Positions 51,176 through 60,047 of a stretch of DNA of 64,000 nucleotides are shown here, one piece after another. The position numbers and the translations under genes were made by a program. The notes under the pieces are model-generated. The model saw nothing but the letters and a program-made list of their open reading frames with translations, was not told where the DNA came from and searched no databases. The stretch's first letter is position 1. Each line of letters starts with the position of its first letter. This DNA comes from Insolitispirillum peregrinum (GTDB lineage Bacteria > Pseudomonadota > Alphaproteobacteria > Rhodospirillales > Rhodospirillaceae): the NCBI RefSeq assembly GCF_042665255.1, contig NZ_JBHTCD010000014.1, one strand, 5' to 3'.

Positions 51176-53164
51176 TTACGGCAGTGCATCAAGAGGAACC
51201 GGATAGACCGCTTCGCCGGGGTCGGCCCCGCCGTCCAGCGCCACCCAGCGGTCCACATCGTCGTGGTAAATCTGGTACAGGCGCAGCTTGCGGTTCACTT
51301 CGTCGAGGAAGGTTTGCTGCTGGCTGATGCTCCAGCTGGACCACATCTGCTGGTCGATATCCATTACCTTGCTGCGATAGGGCAGATCGTCGAGGTATTC
51401 GCCCATCAGCCCCAGATCGGCCAGCTTGACCGCCTTGGGGTCGTTGATGGCGTTGGGGTCTCGCCCCAGCACCACCGCCGCCGAGCGCATGCGGGAAAAG
51501 AAGTCGTTCGGCGACAACTGTGCCGCCTGTCCGGCGTCGGCAATGCTGCGCAGGACCTGCTGCATGTCGGATAGCTGGTTCTTGGTCAGCAGAACCCGCA
51601 CGTCGGTGGTGGCAACTTCGGGTTTCTTCAGGTCACGGTCGGTCAGCCAGGCGCTGATCATCGGCGGGGCGCTGGTGCCTTCGGTACGGCCCAGATAAGC
51701 CAGTTGCATCGCCTGCCCCAGCATGGCGGCGTCCCTCTGCATGCGGGCGGCGTCATCCTTTGGCGGTTCCTTGCCAAAGTTGGGGTCGGCAGAGCGGGCC
51801 GACCCGGCGACCTCCTCACCACGATAGGCACCGTTGACCTGTGCGACGATGGTTTCCGACAGCGTATCAACCATCTTGCCGAACTGGTCCACCGATCCGG
51901 CATCCACCGGATAATACAGCGGGTTGGGCAGCAGCGGATGGGTGGACAGCGCCTTGTACTGTGCTTCGGCTTCGGCGTGGTTCTGTTTGCCCGAGGGGGT
52001 CTTCAGGTGCAGGGTGTAGAGGGCAACGCCGCGATGCTGGGCCTCCAGACGGACCTGTTCGGCGTCGAGTTTGGTGGACGACAGCGGGTCGCCGCCGCGC
52101 AACGCCCCGGCGTCGGTGATCAGCACCACATAGCGGCCGCCAAAGTTGGTCCACCCCACCTTGTCCAGCGCTTCCATCACCCCGGCATAGGAGTCTTCGC
52201 TGAATTTGGCCGACGAGACGGTGGCCCCTTTCAGGGCGGCGACCTGTTTCAGGAAGTCCTTGCCATCCCTGGTCTGTTCGGGGTCGGCATACAGTTTCGA
52301 GACGTATTCCAGCCCCGGCGTGGCCTGCACGCTGGAGCGGAAGGCCACCAGTCCGAAACGCACCCGGTCACTCAGCCCGGCCTTGTCGATTTTGGTGGTG
52401 ATCTGTTCGACCGCCTGCCGGGTGCGGTTGATGTAGGGGTCCATCGACAAGGTGGAATCGATGACGAACACCACCGCCGCCCGGAAGTTTTTCAGCACGC
52501 TGGCCGAGGCGGGGGGTGTGTTGGCCTTCTCGTCTTTGGCCGACACCGAGGCAATGTGCAGCATCCGCACCCGGAAGCCGGGGCCGGAGAAGGTTTCCTC
52601 GGCGTCCAGAATCGGCAGCAGATAGAATTTCTTGCTGATATCGACGTAGGTCGCCGGTTCAATCGACACCACTTGCGGCGACGGCTTGCCCGCCTCGGCG
52701 GCTTTCAACAGCGGCTCTTCCTGTTTGCCGGGGTCGTCGGCTTCGAGAATCTTTGCCAGATCCTGCCGCTCCTTGAACATCAGCGCCCGGTCGCGGCCCG
52801 CCGGATTGGTAAAGGCCAGCGTTAACTGCTGCTTCCACGGCAGGGTGAACTCTTCCTGAATCCAGCCGTCGGTCTTGCCCTTGGCGGTCAGGCCGACCTC
52901 CAGCCAGGCTTGCGTGCCGACCATCTGGCGGCCATAGACATAAAAGCGGGTCAGCGCCGGTTGCTGTGCGCCGGGGCCATCGCCTGCCTGTCGCTTCAGC
53001 ACGGCTCCGGGGCGGGACAGCACCCGCTGATAGAGGGTCTTTTTGCCCTCCATCAGCAACGGGGTACGATCAGCAGCCCAGGCGGAAGGGGTCGCCAGCG
53101 GCGACCACAGGGTCGTTCCCGCCAGCAGGACAGCGGCCAGAGAGGCAGTCAGCGAACGGCGCAC
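51176..53164 (-). CDS. Periplasmic VWA protein resembling the PpkA sensor part
   Basis: A 662-residue protein with a signal peptide (ends TPSAWA). Residues about 40-120 look like an SH3-type fold (ARF-free; YGRQMVGTQAWLEVG and GWIQEEFTLPW). Then comes a PpkA-like segment (YVDISKKFYLLPILDAEE), and a VWA domain from about residue 230 with metal site VFVIDSTLSMD (Asp-x-Thr-x-Ser form). In Pseudomonas PpkA the same kind of VWA part lies in the periplasm behind a cytoplasmic kinase. Here there is no kinase or membrane anchor. It is next to the TagT/S/R-like genes, as ppkA is. The similarity is from memory of family features and should be tested. Confidence 0.78.
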   Translation of the reverse strand: MRRSLTASLAAVLLAGTTLWSPLATPSAWAADRTPLLMEGKKTLYQRVLSRPGAVLKRQAGDGPGAQQPALTRFYVYGRQMVGTQAWLEVGLTAKGKTDGWIQEEFTLPWKQQLTLAFTNPAGRDRALMFKERQDLAKILEADDPGKQEEPLLKAAEAGKPSPQVVSIEPATYVDISKKFYLLPILDAEETFSGPGFRVRMLHIASVSAKDEKANTPPASASVLKNFRAAVVFVIDSTLSMDPYINRTRQAVEQITTKIDKAGLSDRVRFGLVAFRSSVQATPGLEYVSKLYADPEQTRDGKDFLKQVAALKGATVSSAKFSEDSYAGVMEALDKVGWTNFGGRYVVLITDAGALRGGDPLSSTKLDAEQVRLEAQHRGVALYTLHLKTPSGKQNHAEAEAQYKALSTHPLLPNPLYYPVDAGSVDQFGKMVDTLSETIVAQVNGAYRGEEVAGSARSADPNFGKEPPKDDAARMQRDAAMLGQAMQLAYLGRTEGTSAPPMISAWLTDRDLKKPEVATTDVRVLLTKNQLSDMQQVLRSIADAGQAAQLSPNDFFSRMRSAAVVLGRDPNAINDPKAVKLADLGLMGEYLDDLPYRSKVMDIDQQMWSSWSISQQQTFLDEVNRKLRLYQIYHDDVDRWVALDGGADPGEAVYPVPLDALP

Positions 53165-53175
53165 AGCGGTTCCCC

Positions 53176-54300
53176 TTATTTCACGGTGGCGAGCAGGTCT
53201 TTGGCTTTGGCATCGCCCGCATCAGCGGCCTTTTGCAGCCAGTCCTTGCCCTTGTCATGCTGGAAGCCGGACGGCTGCAACTGGGTCAGAATCTTGCCCA
53301 GTTGGCGCTGGGCTTCGGTATTGCCGCCCTGTGCTGCCGGTTCGTACCAGTAGGCGGCGGTTTCGGCGTCGGCGGCGGGCATCGGGCTGGTGGTTTTGCT
53401 CCAGCTGTCGGGGTCGTACATTTTCGCCACCGCCACCGAGCCATCAAGGCTGCCATTGCGGGCGGCGTGCTGGAACAGCAGCATGGCAAACTCCAGCTTG
53501 CCCTGTGCGGCCAGCGTGGTGGCGGCCTGATAGGCTTTGGCCCCGTCCGGGGTGGCCTGAATGAACTTTGCCAGATCTTCGCGGGTGTTGATGGCCTCCA
53601 CCGCCGGGGCTGCCGGAGTGGTGGGAGCCGGTGTTGCAGGCGGTGTGCTGGCGGTCTGCGGGGCCGGAGCCGGGTCGGTTGCGGCTGACGGCGGAGTGTT
53701 TTTGTCTCCGAACAAGCCGAGCGAATAGGCCACCACTGCCCCGGCGATGGCCAGCACCACCAGTGCCGCCACCAGCATCATCGGCAGCAGGCTCTTTTTC
53801 CCGCCATCGCTGGCAGGCAGATCGTCGTCAGGCTGATAGCCCGTGCTGCGGCTGTCCTGTGGGTCCATCTGGATCGGGGTATAGGCCGGTTCGGCGGTTG
53901 GAAACTCGATCACCGGTTCCTGACGGACCGGCTCGGCGGGCGGGGCCTCGCTGCGGGCCAGACCGGACGGGCGCAGGTCCCTGACCACCAGACGGCCCTC
54001 ATCGCGCAGGTCGCCCAGTTGCACCGTTGCCAGCACGATGTCGGCATTGCTCAGCAGGGCCAGCGGATCGACCAGATCGGCATCCGCCTGCCCCACCAGC
54101 GCCTTGCCGTCCAGCGTCAGATCGGGCAGTGGCAGCCAATGGTCATCGGTCAGCCAGCGCCCGTCGGGGCCGAGGATCTTTTCATCCTTGCGCATCAGGC
54201 GGATCAGTCCACCGCTGGTGGTGGAGGCCTGAGCCAGCCCGAGAATGCGCAACCCCGCCTGTCCGGGGGTGTGGCCGATGAGTTCAACCTTGATGGGCAT
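53176..54300 (-). CDS. Membrane-spanning Sel1/TPR protein
   Basis: A 374-residue protein. An N-terminal domain of about 115 residues (MPIKVELIGHTPGQAGLRIL, of unknown family) is followed by an acidic proline-rich linker. Then one membrane helix (LLPMMLVAALVVLAIAGAVV), a proline/threonine/alanine linker and C-terminal Sel1-type repeats (AATLAAQGKLEFAMLLFQHA, then GGNTEAQRQLGKIL). It would connect a cytoplasmic domain with a periplasmic repeat domain. Two bases separate its start from the srfC stop. Likely a scaffold joining the SrfB/SrfC cytoplasmic part with the periplasmic VWA and FGE-fold proteins. Confidence 0.77.
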   Translation of the reverse strand: MPIKVELIGHTPGQAGLRILGLAQASTTSGGLIRLMRKDEKILGPDGRWLTDDHWLPLPDLTLDGKALVGQADADLVDPLALLSNADIVLATVQLGDLRDEGRLVVRDLRPSGLARSEAPPAEPVRQEPVIEFPTAEPAYTPIQMDPQDSRSTGYQPDDDLPASDGGKKSLLPMMLVAALVVLAIAGAVVAYSLGLFGDKNTPPSAATDPAPAPQTASTPPATPAPTTPAAPAVEAINTREDLAKFIQATPDGAKAYQAATTLAAQGKLEFAMLLFQHAARNGSLDGSVAVAKMYDPDSWSKTTSPMPAADAETAAYWYEPAAQGGNTEAQRQLGKILTQLQPSGFQHDKGKDWLQKAADAGDAKAKDLLATVK

Positions 54301-54302
54301 TG

Positions 54303-57014
54303 TCAGGCTCCTGCAAAGCCGGTGGACGGCGTACTGGTGGTGATGACGGCGAGAATCTGGCCCAGCCGGTGATTCTGTTCGGGGGTGATTTCGCTGCCCG
54401 CGGCATGACCGGCATTATCGCGAGTGGTGGCGCGGAAGGCCTCGAACCAGTCGAGGATGTACAGCGCCGAATAGTTCATCGGAGTCGGTTGCAAGGTCGG
54501 CAGGGCATCCGGCGCAATCGGGGCCGGAGGCAGGAAAATGCACTGACCGGGCATCACCGACTTTGGTCGCTGGCTCGGGTCGCTGTCCGAGTAGCCGAGG
54601 TAGTCGATATAGTCGTTGATGATGGTCGAGGCGACCAGCACCTGCTGATCCGCCAGCTTGCTGCGGGTGGCCCCGGCGCGGTTGCTGCTGTGGTGCAAGG
54701 CTTCGGCCACCTTGTCTTCCAGCCGGAAACGCATCGCCCCGGTGATCACTTCATCGACCAGATTCTGCAGAACTTCGCTGGTCAGGCTGAGGAAGCGCTG
54801 GGTATCGGGGGACTCCGGCAACTGGCGCAACTGGCGCAACCAGTCGCTGATGGCGGCCTTGGCAAAGGCGGCAGCCCGCCGGTTGACCGCTGGAGCTACC
54901 GGGGCCGCAGGTGCTGCGGGCGTTGCGGCAGGCGGCGGGGCAAAAATGTCGAGCGAGAACAGACCGCCTTCCGCCGGAGCGGCGGCGGCCACCGGCGCCG
55001 CTGCCGGGCTGTCGGTCGTTTCCGGGGTGGTGCTTTCGGCGTTCAGGTACAGGGCGCGCAGGTGCTCGGTGGACGGTTGCAGCAGGCGCAGGATTTCCCC
55101 GAACAGGCTGGAGCGGGTGCGCAGGGCGGCCAGCACCAGATCGGCAATCCGGTTCTTGCGTGCCACTTCGTCAGCGCCATCGGCCCGGTAATAGGAGCCA
55201 AGCTGGACCTCGACCAGTTCGCGTTGCAGGTGGGCAATCTGTTCGGCAATGCGGTCCAGTTTGGTCTGGACGTTGGCCACTGTTTGCAGGTGGCTGACAA
55301 TCCGGCTCATGCCGCCGTCGTCCTGACCGATCATCGCATCCCACGTCGGGGCCGGATCGTGGACGTGCTTTTGCACCAGCTCGTTGGCAACAAAGGTGCT
55401 GCGCATCCGGCTCAGGTCGTCGCGGATATCCTCGCGCACCGGGCCTTCGCGGTCGTCGTCCATGTCAAAGATGCCCTTTGACATGCCGGGCTTGCGGACC
55501 AGAAACAGGTTGTCAAAGGCTCGCCCTTTGGACCATTCGCGTACCCACTGGGCTTGCCCGAACCGTTCCAGCAGGGCCAGCTCCATCATCCCGCTCCATT
55601 TCAGGTCGAGATTGCTGTCGTTCTGCCCCATGCTGTCCTGCAGGCGCTTGTCGAACATGGTCAGCGCCCACAGCAGGCCGGGGTTGCGCTGCGCCCGTTC
55701 TGCCGGGGTTGCCCCCTGCGTCGCATCCACCCAGCTATCGAGCACCGGCCCGAGGGCGGTGATCTCGATCTGTTTGTCTGACGGGTTGCACAACACCAAA
55801 ACGTTCATTTCCTGATCGTCGGTGTAGCGTTCAAACAGGTAGGACACCTTGCCGCGCAGGAACAGGGTGCCGATCGGGTTGGCTCCCTTGTCCTTGATGG
55901 CCGCTTCGGCGATACCGGTCAGCCCCATGCGGCCGCGATAGCCGGGGAAGTCGAGCAGATCGACCTGTTCCAGCAGCGACACACGCGGCGTTTCGGCCAG
56001 CGGGAACACCATTTCCTTGGTCAATGCGGCAAGGAACGACCGTTGCAGACGGACTTCGGCCAGCGGCTGGCCCTCCTGCACCGGCAAAACCCCGACCTGT
56101 GCCGCGCTGTCGCTGCCGAAGCGGGCGCGCACCGCATCGACGTTCATGATCGAATTGGCTTGGGTATAGGCACCATTCTCCCGCTCGACCAGCGCCGAGG
56201 TGGGGGCGTGAACGTCACTGGCAAAGCTCAGGTTGGCAAGGGCGGTGCGCAGGGTGGCATAGCAATCGGTGAACTCGGGCAAATCGCCCCACACCAGCGC
56301 AAACAGGCTGGCCCGGTCCTGCGGCAGCAGATAGGGGGCCAGCGCGGTGGCGGCGGGCCAGAACACCCCGGCCAGCCCTTCGTTCGACTTGCGGAACCGG
56401 CGCTCGAAATAATCGGCCAGATCAACCACATCGTCTTCACTCATCCCGCCAGTGGCGGCAGGCTGGCGGCGCGGTTCCAGAGTCCGCAGGCGGTCGGTGA
56501 TCTGTTCCGGGGTCAGGTCGAAATTGACCTTCTCGCGGTCGAAATCGAGGAAGAAGCTGTTGCCGAGGATCTTGATCACGTCGGCTTCGTTCAGCAACGA
56601 CAACTGCACCGGATAGCCGGGGGTGGTGCGCGACGGCTGGCGGGTAAAGCGTGTCACCAGCCCGGTGGCTTCCTTGCCACCGCCCGGCGGGTTGATGTGG
56701 TCGATGAAGTCCAGCCGCTCGCCATCGAGCAGCGTTTCCAGATGGCCATTGGTGCCCCGGGCCAGCGACGAAATCAGGTACGACTTGCCCGCCTGCGACA
56801 GACCGAAAAAGCCGACCGACATCGGGCGCAGCGAGGCTTGCGCCAGACGACGGGCCAGATTGCGCTGGCGCCGCAGGCGTTCGATCAGGCCGTCGGCATC
56901 GCGGTCCAGTCGTTGCGCGCCGCCACGGACGTCATTGACCCAGGCGATGGCCTGACCGGCCCCGGCATGGATGGATTGGCAGCGTTGGGACAGGAATTCG
57001 GGAGTCTTGCTCAC
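54303..57014 (-). CDS. srfC: SrfC family GTPase-like protein
   Basis: A 903-residue protein annotated elsewhere as virulence factor SrfC. The nucleotide-binding P-loop is FFGLSQAGKSYLISSLA (GxxxxGKS at residues 71-78) and a G3-like DxxG is in VDLLDFPGYRGRMG (about 350). Long helical regions follow, with a proline/alanine-rich linker near 680-710. The layout recalls dynamin- or YcjX-like P-loop proteins. In Salmonella, srfABC is an SsrB-regulated operon; the biochemical function is not settled. Here it is the gene after srfB, 44 bases apart. Confidence 0.88.
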   Translation of the reverse strand: MSKTPEFLSQRCQSIHAGAGQAIAWVNDVRGGAQRLDRDADGLIERLRRQRNLARRLAQASLRPMSVGFFGLSQAGKSYLISSLARGTNGHLETLLDGERLDFIDHINPPGGGKEATGLVTRFTRQPSRTTPGYPVQLSLLNEADVIKILGNSFFLDFDREKVNFDLTPEQITDRLRTLEPRRQPAATGGMSEDDVVDLADYFERRFRKSNEGLAGVFWPAATALAPYLLPQDRASLFALVWGDLPEFTDCYATLRTALANLSFASDVHAPTSALVERENGAYTQANSIMNVDAVRARFGSDSAAQVGVLPVQEGQPLAEVRLQRSFLAALTKEMVFPLAETPRVSLLEQVDLLDFPGYRGRMGLTGIAEAAIKDKGANPIGTLFLRGKVSYLFERYTDDQEMNVLVLCNPSDKQIEITALGPVLDSWVDATQGATPAERAQRNPGLLWALTMFDKRLQDSMGQNDSNLDLKWSGMMELALLERFGQAQWVREWSKGRAFDNLFLVRKPGMSKGIFDMDDDREGPVREDIRDDLSRMRSTFVANELVQKHVHDPAPTWDAMIGQDDGGMSRIVSHLQTVANVQTKLDRIAEQIAHLQRELVEVQLGSYYRADGADEVARKNRIADLVLAALRTRSSLFGEILRLLQPSTEHLRALYLNAESTTPETTDSPAAAPVAAAAPAEGGLFSLDIFAPPPAATPAAPAAPVAPAVNRRAAAFAKAAISDWLRQLRQLPESPDTQRFLSLTSEVLQNLVDEVITGAMRFRLEDKVAEALHHSSNRAGATRSKLADQQVLVASTIINDYIDYLGYSDSDPSQRPKSVMPGQCIFLPPAPIAPDALPTLQPTPMNYSALYILDWFEAFRATTRDNAGHAAGSEITPEQNHRLGQILAVITTSTPSTGFAGA

Positions 57015-57058
57015 GGTCTGTTACCCCTCTGGACCATGTGAAGGTGAGTCATCGGATG

Positions 57059-60028
57059 TCAGTGAACGATGCTGCCGGTGTCCAGCCAATAGCTGTTGCC
57101 ACCGATCCCGGCATTGTTCAGGGTGTAAAGGCGCAGACGCAAAATGTTGCTGCTGAGCGTGCTGCCGCCACGTTCTTCCACCCGGGCGATTTCCAGGCTG
57201 TCGATCTTGTCGCGCTTGCCACGCCGGAGGGTGACTTCCAGCACGCCCGAACTTTGCCCATAGAGCTTGTCCGCCGCCTTGCTGCTGTCGGGGGCAAAGT
57301 CGAGCAGGTACAACGGGCTGGCTCCCCAGCGTTCGGCGGTCAGCTGACGGAAGCCCAGCAGCATCCGTCCGCGCATTTCAAAGGACTGTTCGGGGAACTG
57401 ATAGTCCGGGCTGTCGAGATCAACGTCACGATAGTAAACGTCGGCGTCCTTGATGGTGTTGTTCTGGTCCATCAGGCCGATGTGGCGCACCGTCGAATAA
57501 ATCTTCAGCTCGTTGGCGCGGAAGAAGAAGTTCGGGATGCGGCCTTGCCCCAGAACGCACAGCATCGCCCCGACGGCGGCGGTGGTTTTCGGGTCGTCAA
57601 TGCGGCCCTGACGGTGGAACGGATACCAGTTGCCGGTGCGGTAGTTGTTCATCGGTACGATGCGGTCCGGTGGCAAGGCGCACAGCGCCCGCAGCGAGGC
57701 CTGAACGCCGGGCAGGCGCGATGGGCGGCCACTGATCAGCAGCACGTCGCAGTCATACAGGTGGACCAGTTCGCACAGCGAACGCAGGGTGTTGCAGATT
57801 TCAAATTCGCCGCGCAGGAACATCAGGTGCAGGGCGTTGAGGTCGATCGGCAAGCGCACCGACAGCAGGTCAAAGTCCGGCGTGCCACTGCCAAGGATCG
57901 CGCGGACCCCGGTGGCAACATAGTCCAGCACCTGCCGCGACGGTTCGTGGTTCGGCAACAGGATCTCGCCGATGGTCGGGCTGATCACCTCGGCCCCGCT
58001 TTGCGGGTTATAGCCTTCGTAATCTTTCAGGATGCGCAGGGCCAGCGGATACATCACCTGCAACGCCAGTTGCTGACGCATCACCATGTGCTGGACGATC
58101 CCGGCTTCCGAGCCCATCAGGCGCGACAGCAGCGGGTCGGGGTCGCTGAGACCATGGGCGCGCAGGGCCACCGCCACCGCCGGGATCACCACCCGTTGCA
58201 GGACTTCCAGCACGATGTCATCACCGGCCACCTTGAAGCCGTCGCGGAAGCGCTGGCGCGGCTGGATATAGACGTTGCCGCCCTGACCACTGAGCGAATA
58301 GTCGTTGATCACCAGATCGGTGGTGCCACCGCCGATATCAATCGAAGCCAGGGTGATGGCCTGTCGCGGCGCGCCGGGACGGCGGCGGCGGATCACCTCG
58401 ATGAACTCTTCCGCCCGGCCACCAAAGTGGTTGACCGTTTCGGAATAGAGGAACACCGCCTGCGCACACGATGCCTCATCCCACTGGGTGGAGAAGGTCG
58501 GCAACGGCGGCCAGGCACTGTCGGCGCCACCGTCCTCGATATCCAGTTCTGCCGGGTGCCAGCCCATTGCTTTCCACACCAGGCCAATCGCCTGCCGCAT
58601 CCGTTCGCGGAAAATGTCGCGTTCGGGCTTGGGCATCGACGGCGGTACGGTCAGGATGATTGACCGCAGTTGGCGAGCGACATTGGCATGGCTCTGCTTC
58701 ATGCGCTGGCCGGGACTGTTCATCTGGCACAGGGCCTGAACCAGCACTTCGGACAGCATGAAGGTCATCAGCGTCGAACGGGCATAGTGCGGGATGAACA
58801 CCTGGAACTGCTCGTCTTCGGGCAGGGTGAACAGGGCTTCGCCGTCTTCGTTGATCAGGTCGGCAAACGGCATGGCGGTGGCCAGCGGCTCGCTTTCGGC
58901 CTTGTTGAACGCCGAGTTGAAGCGCCACCCGGCTTCGTAGCGGTCTTCGTCCCACAGGTACCGCTTGGGGCTGGACAGGCCGGTGGAGCCTTCGGTTCCC
59001 CGGCGGCGCGAGGCCAGACGGGTGGCTTCGGGGCCGACACGGGCGATGGTCGGCCAGACAAAGGCATCGTTGCGGCCGGAATAGCACGAATGATCAACCT
59101 TGCCGAAAACGGCTTCGGCAAATTCGACCCGGCTTTCAAACGGTTCGGAATAGACCTGATGCGGGCGGGACAGGTCGCGCAGCTCCAGTTCATAGCGGGT
59201 GCGCAGGCCGTCGTTTTCCTGCGGGTGGTCTTCGATCAGGATGCCGCAACTGCGCGAGTTGCCGATGTCGAGCACCATGTCAACCGGGATCGCCTTGTAG
59301 ACATCGTTCGGCTTGTTGCTGAGAATCCGCATCTTGGGCAGGGACGCCCGCGTCCCCAGCACCCACAGCAGGTTCAGGTAATGGGCGTGCGGCAGGTGCT
59401 TTTCCAGCGCCTCTTCAATGTCTTCTTCGGCCAGCCGCAGACGGGGCTTGGCGGTGTCGGTGAACACTTCGCGGATCCAGTCGGAAAACCACGGCTGTTC
59501 GGCAAACCAGCCCATTTCGTGGCTGCGGGCAGCCAGCCCGAAACGCGCACCGCTGGCCACATCGGCTTCGGTCGGGGCCAGATAGGTGTTCAGGCTGTCG
59601 TCGTCCTCGAATACCTTGGTGTCAAAGGCCAGCACCAGCCGATGGGTATGGCCGTCGATGTCATCGCCGGGGTTCAGGCGGGCCAGCCGGGCGCGCACCC
59701 AGTTGGTCGGGCCTTCGACATGGCGGTTGGCGTGCAGGCGCATGAACGGCACCGGCAGCCACAGGTCTTCCAGCAGGGCCAGCGAGTCGGCCACCGCCAC
59801 TTCTTCGGCCCCCTTTTCCGACGCCGGGGTGCGGGTGCCGGAGTAGAAGTAACGGCCCGCCTGCTCGTCATACTCCAGACGCTGCACCGAGGCATTGCTG
59901 TCCGTTTTCACGAACAGGCCGGGCATTTCCTTTTTGAGGTCCAGCGTCAGACCAAAGTCCATGAACTGGACGCCGGTGGACATGATGACGGTTGCTTCTT
60001 CCTCGAAGCGAATCAACTCAGGGAGCAT
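57059..60028 (-). CDS. srfB: SrfB family actin/Hsp70-like ATPase
   Basis: A 989-residue protein of the SrfB family. It keeps the nucleotide-binding signatures of the actin/Hsp70 superfamily. Phosphate-1 is VDMVLDIGNSRSCGILIED (about 246-264), phosphate-2 is LASIDIGGGTTDLVINDYS (about 555-575), and an adenosine-type motif is VLLISGRPSRLPGVQASL (about 757-774). Large insertions lie between them. It therefore probably binds ATP and may polymerise or act as a chaperone-like switch. Start: ATG at 60028 after GAGGG. It sits between srfA-like and srfC genes. Confidence 0.9.
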   Translation of the reverse strand: MLPELIRFEEEATVIMSTGVQFMDFGLTLDLKKEMPGLFVKTDSNASVQRLEYDEQAGRYFYSGTRTPASEKGAEEVAVADSLALLEDLWLPVPFMRLHANRHVEGPTNWVRARLARLNPGDDIDGHTHRLVLAFDTKVFEDDDSLNTYLAPTEADVASGARFGLAARSHEMGWFAEQPWFSDWIREVFTDTAKPRLRLAEEDIEEALEKHLPHAHYLNLLWVLGTRASLPKMRILSNKPNDVYKAIPVDMVLDIGNSRSCGILIEDHPQENDGLRTRYELELRDLSRPHQVYSEPFESRVEFAEAVFGKVDHSCYSGRNDAFVWPTIARVGPEATRLASRRRGTEGSTGLSSPKRYLWDEDRYEAGWRFNSAFNKAESEPLATAMPFADLINEDGEALFTLPEDEQFQVFIPHYARSTLMTFMLSEVLVQALCQMNSPGQRMKQSHANVARQLRSIILTVPPSMPKPERDIFRERMRQAIGLVWKAMGWHPAELDIEDGGADSAWPPLPTFSTQWDEASCAQAVFLYSETVNHFGGRAEEFIEVIRRRRPGAPRQAITLASIDIGGGTTDLVINDYSLSGQGGNVYIQPRQRFRDGFKVAGDDIVLEVLQRVVIPAVAVALRAHGLSDPDPLLSRLMGSEAGIVQHMVMRQQLALQVMYPLALRILKDYEGYNPQSGAEVISPTIGEILLPNHEPSRQVLDYVATGVRAILGSGTPDFDLLSVRLPIDLNALHLMFLRGEFEICNTLRSLCELVHLYDCDVLLISGRPSRLPGVQASLRALCALPPDRIVPMNNYRTGNWYPFHRQGRIDDPKTTAAVGAMLCVLGQGRIPNFFFRANELKIYSTVRHIGLMDQNNTIKDADVYYRDVDLDSPDYQFPEQSFEMRGRMLLGFRQLTAERWGASPLYLLDFAPDSSKAADKLYGQSSGVLEVTLRRGKRDKIDSLEIARVEERGGSTLSSNILRLRLYTLNNAGIGGNSYWLDTGSIVH

Positions 60029-60047
60029 CGTCTTACCCTCGAGGCCA

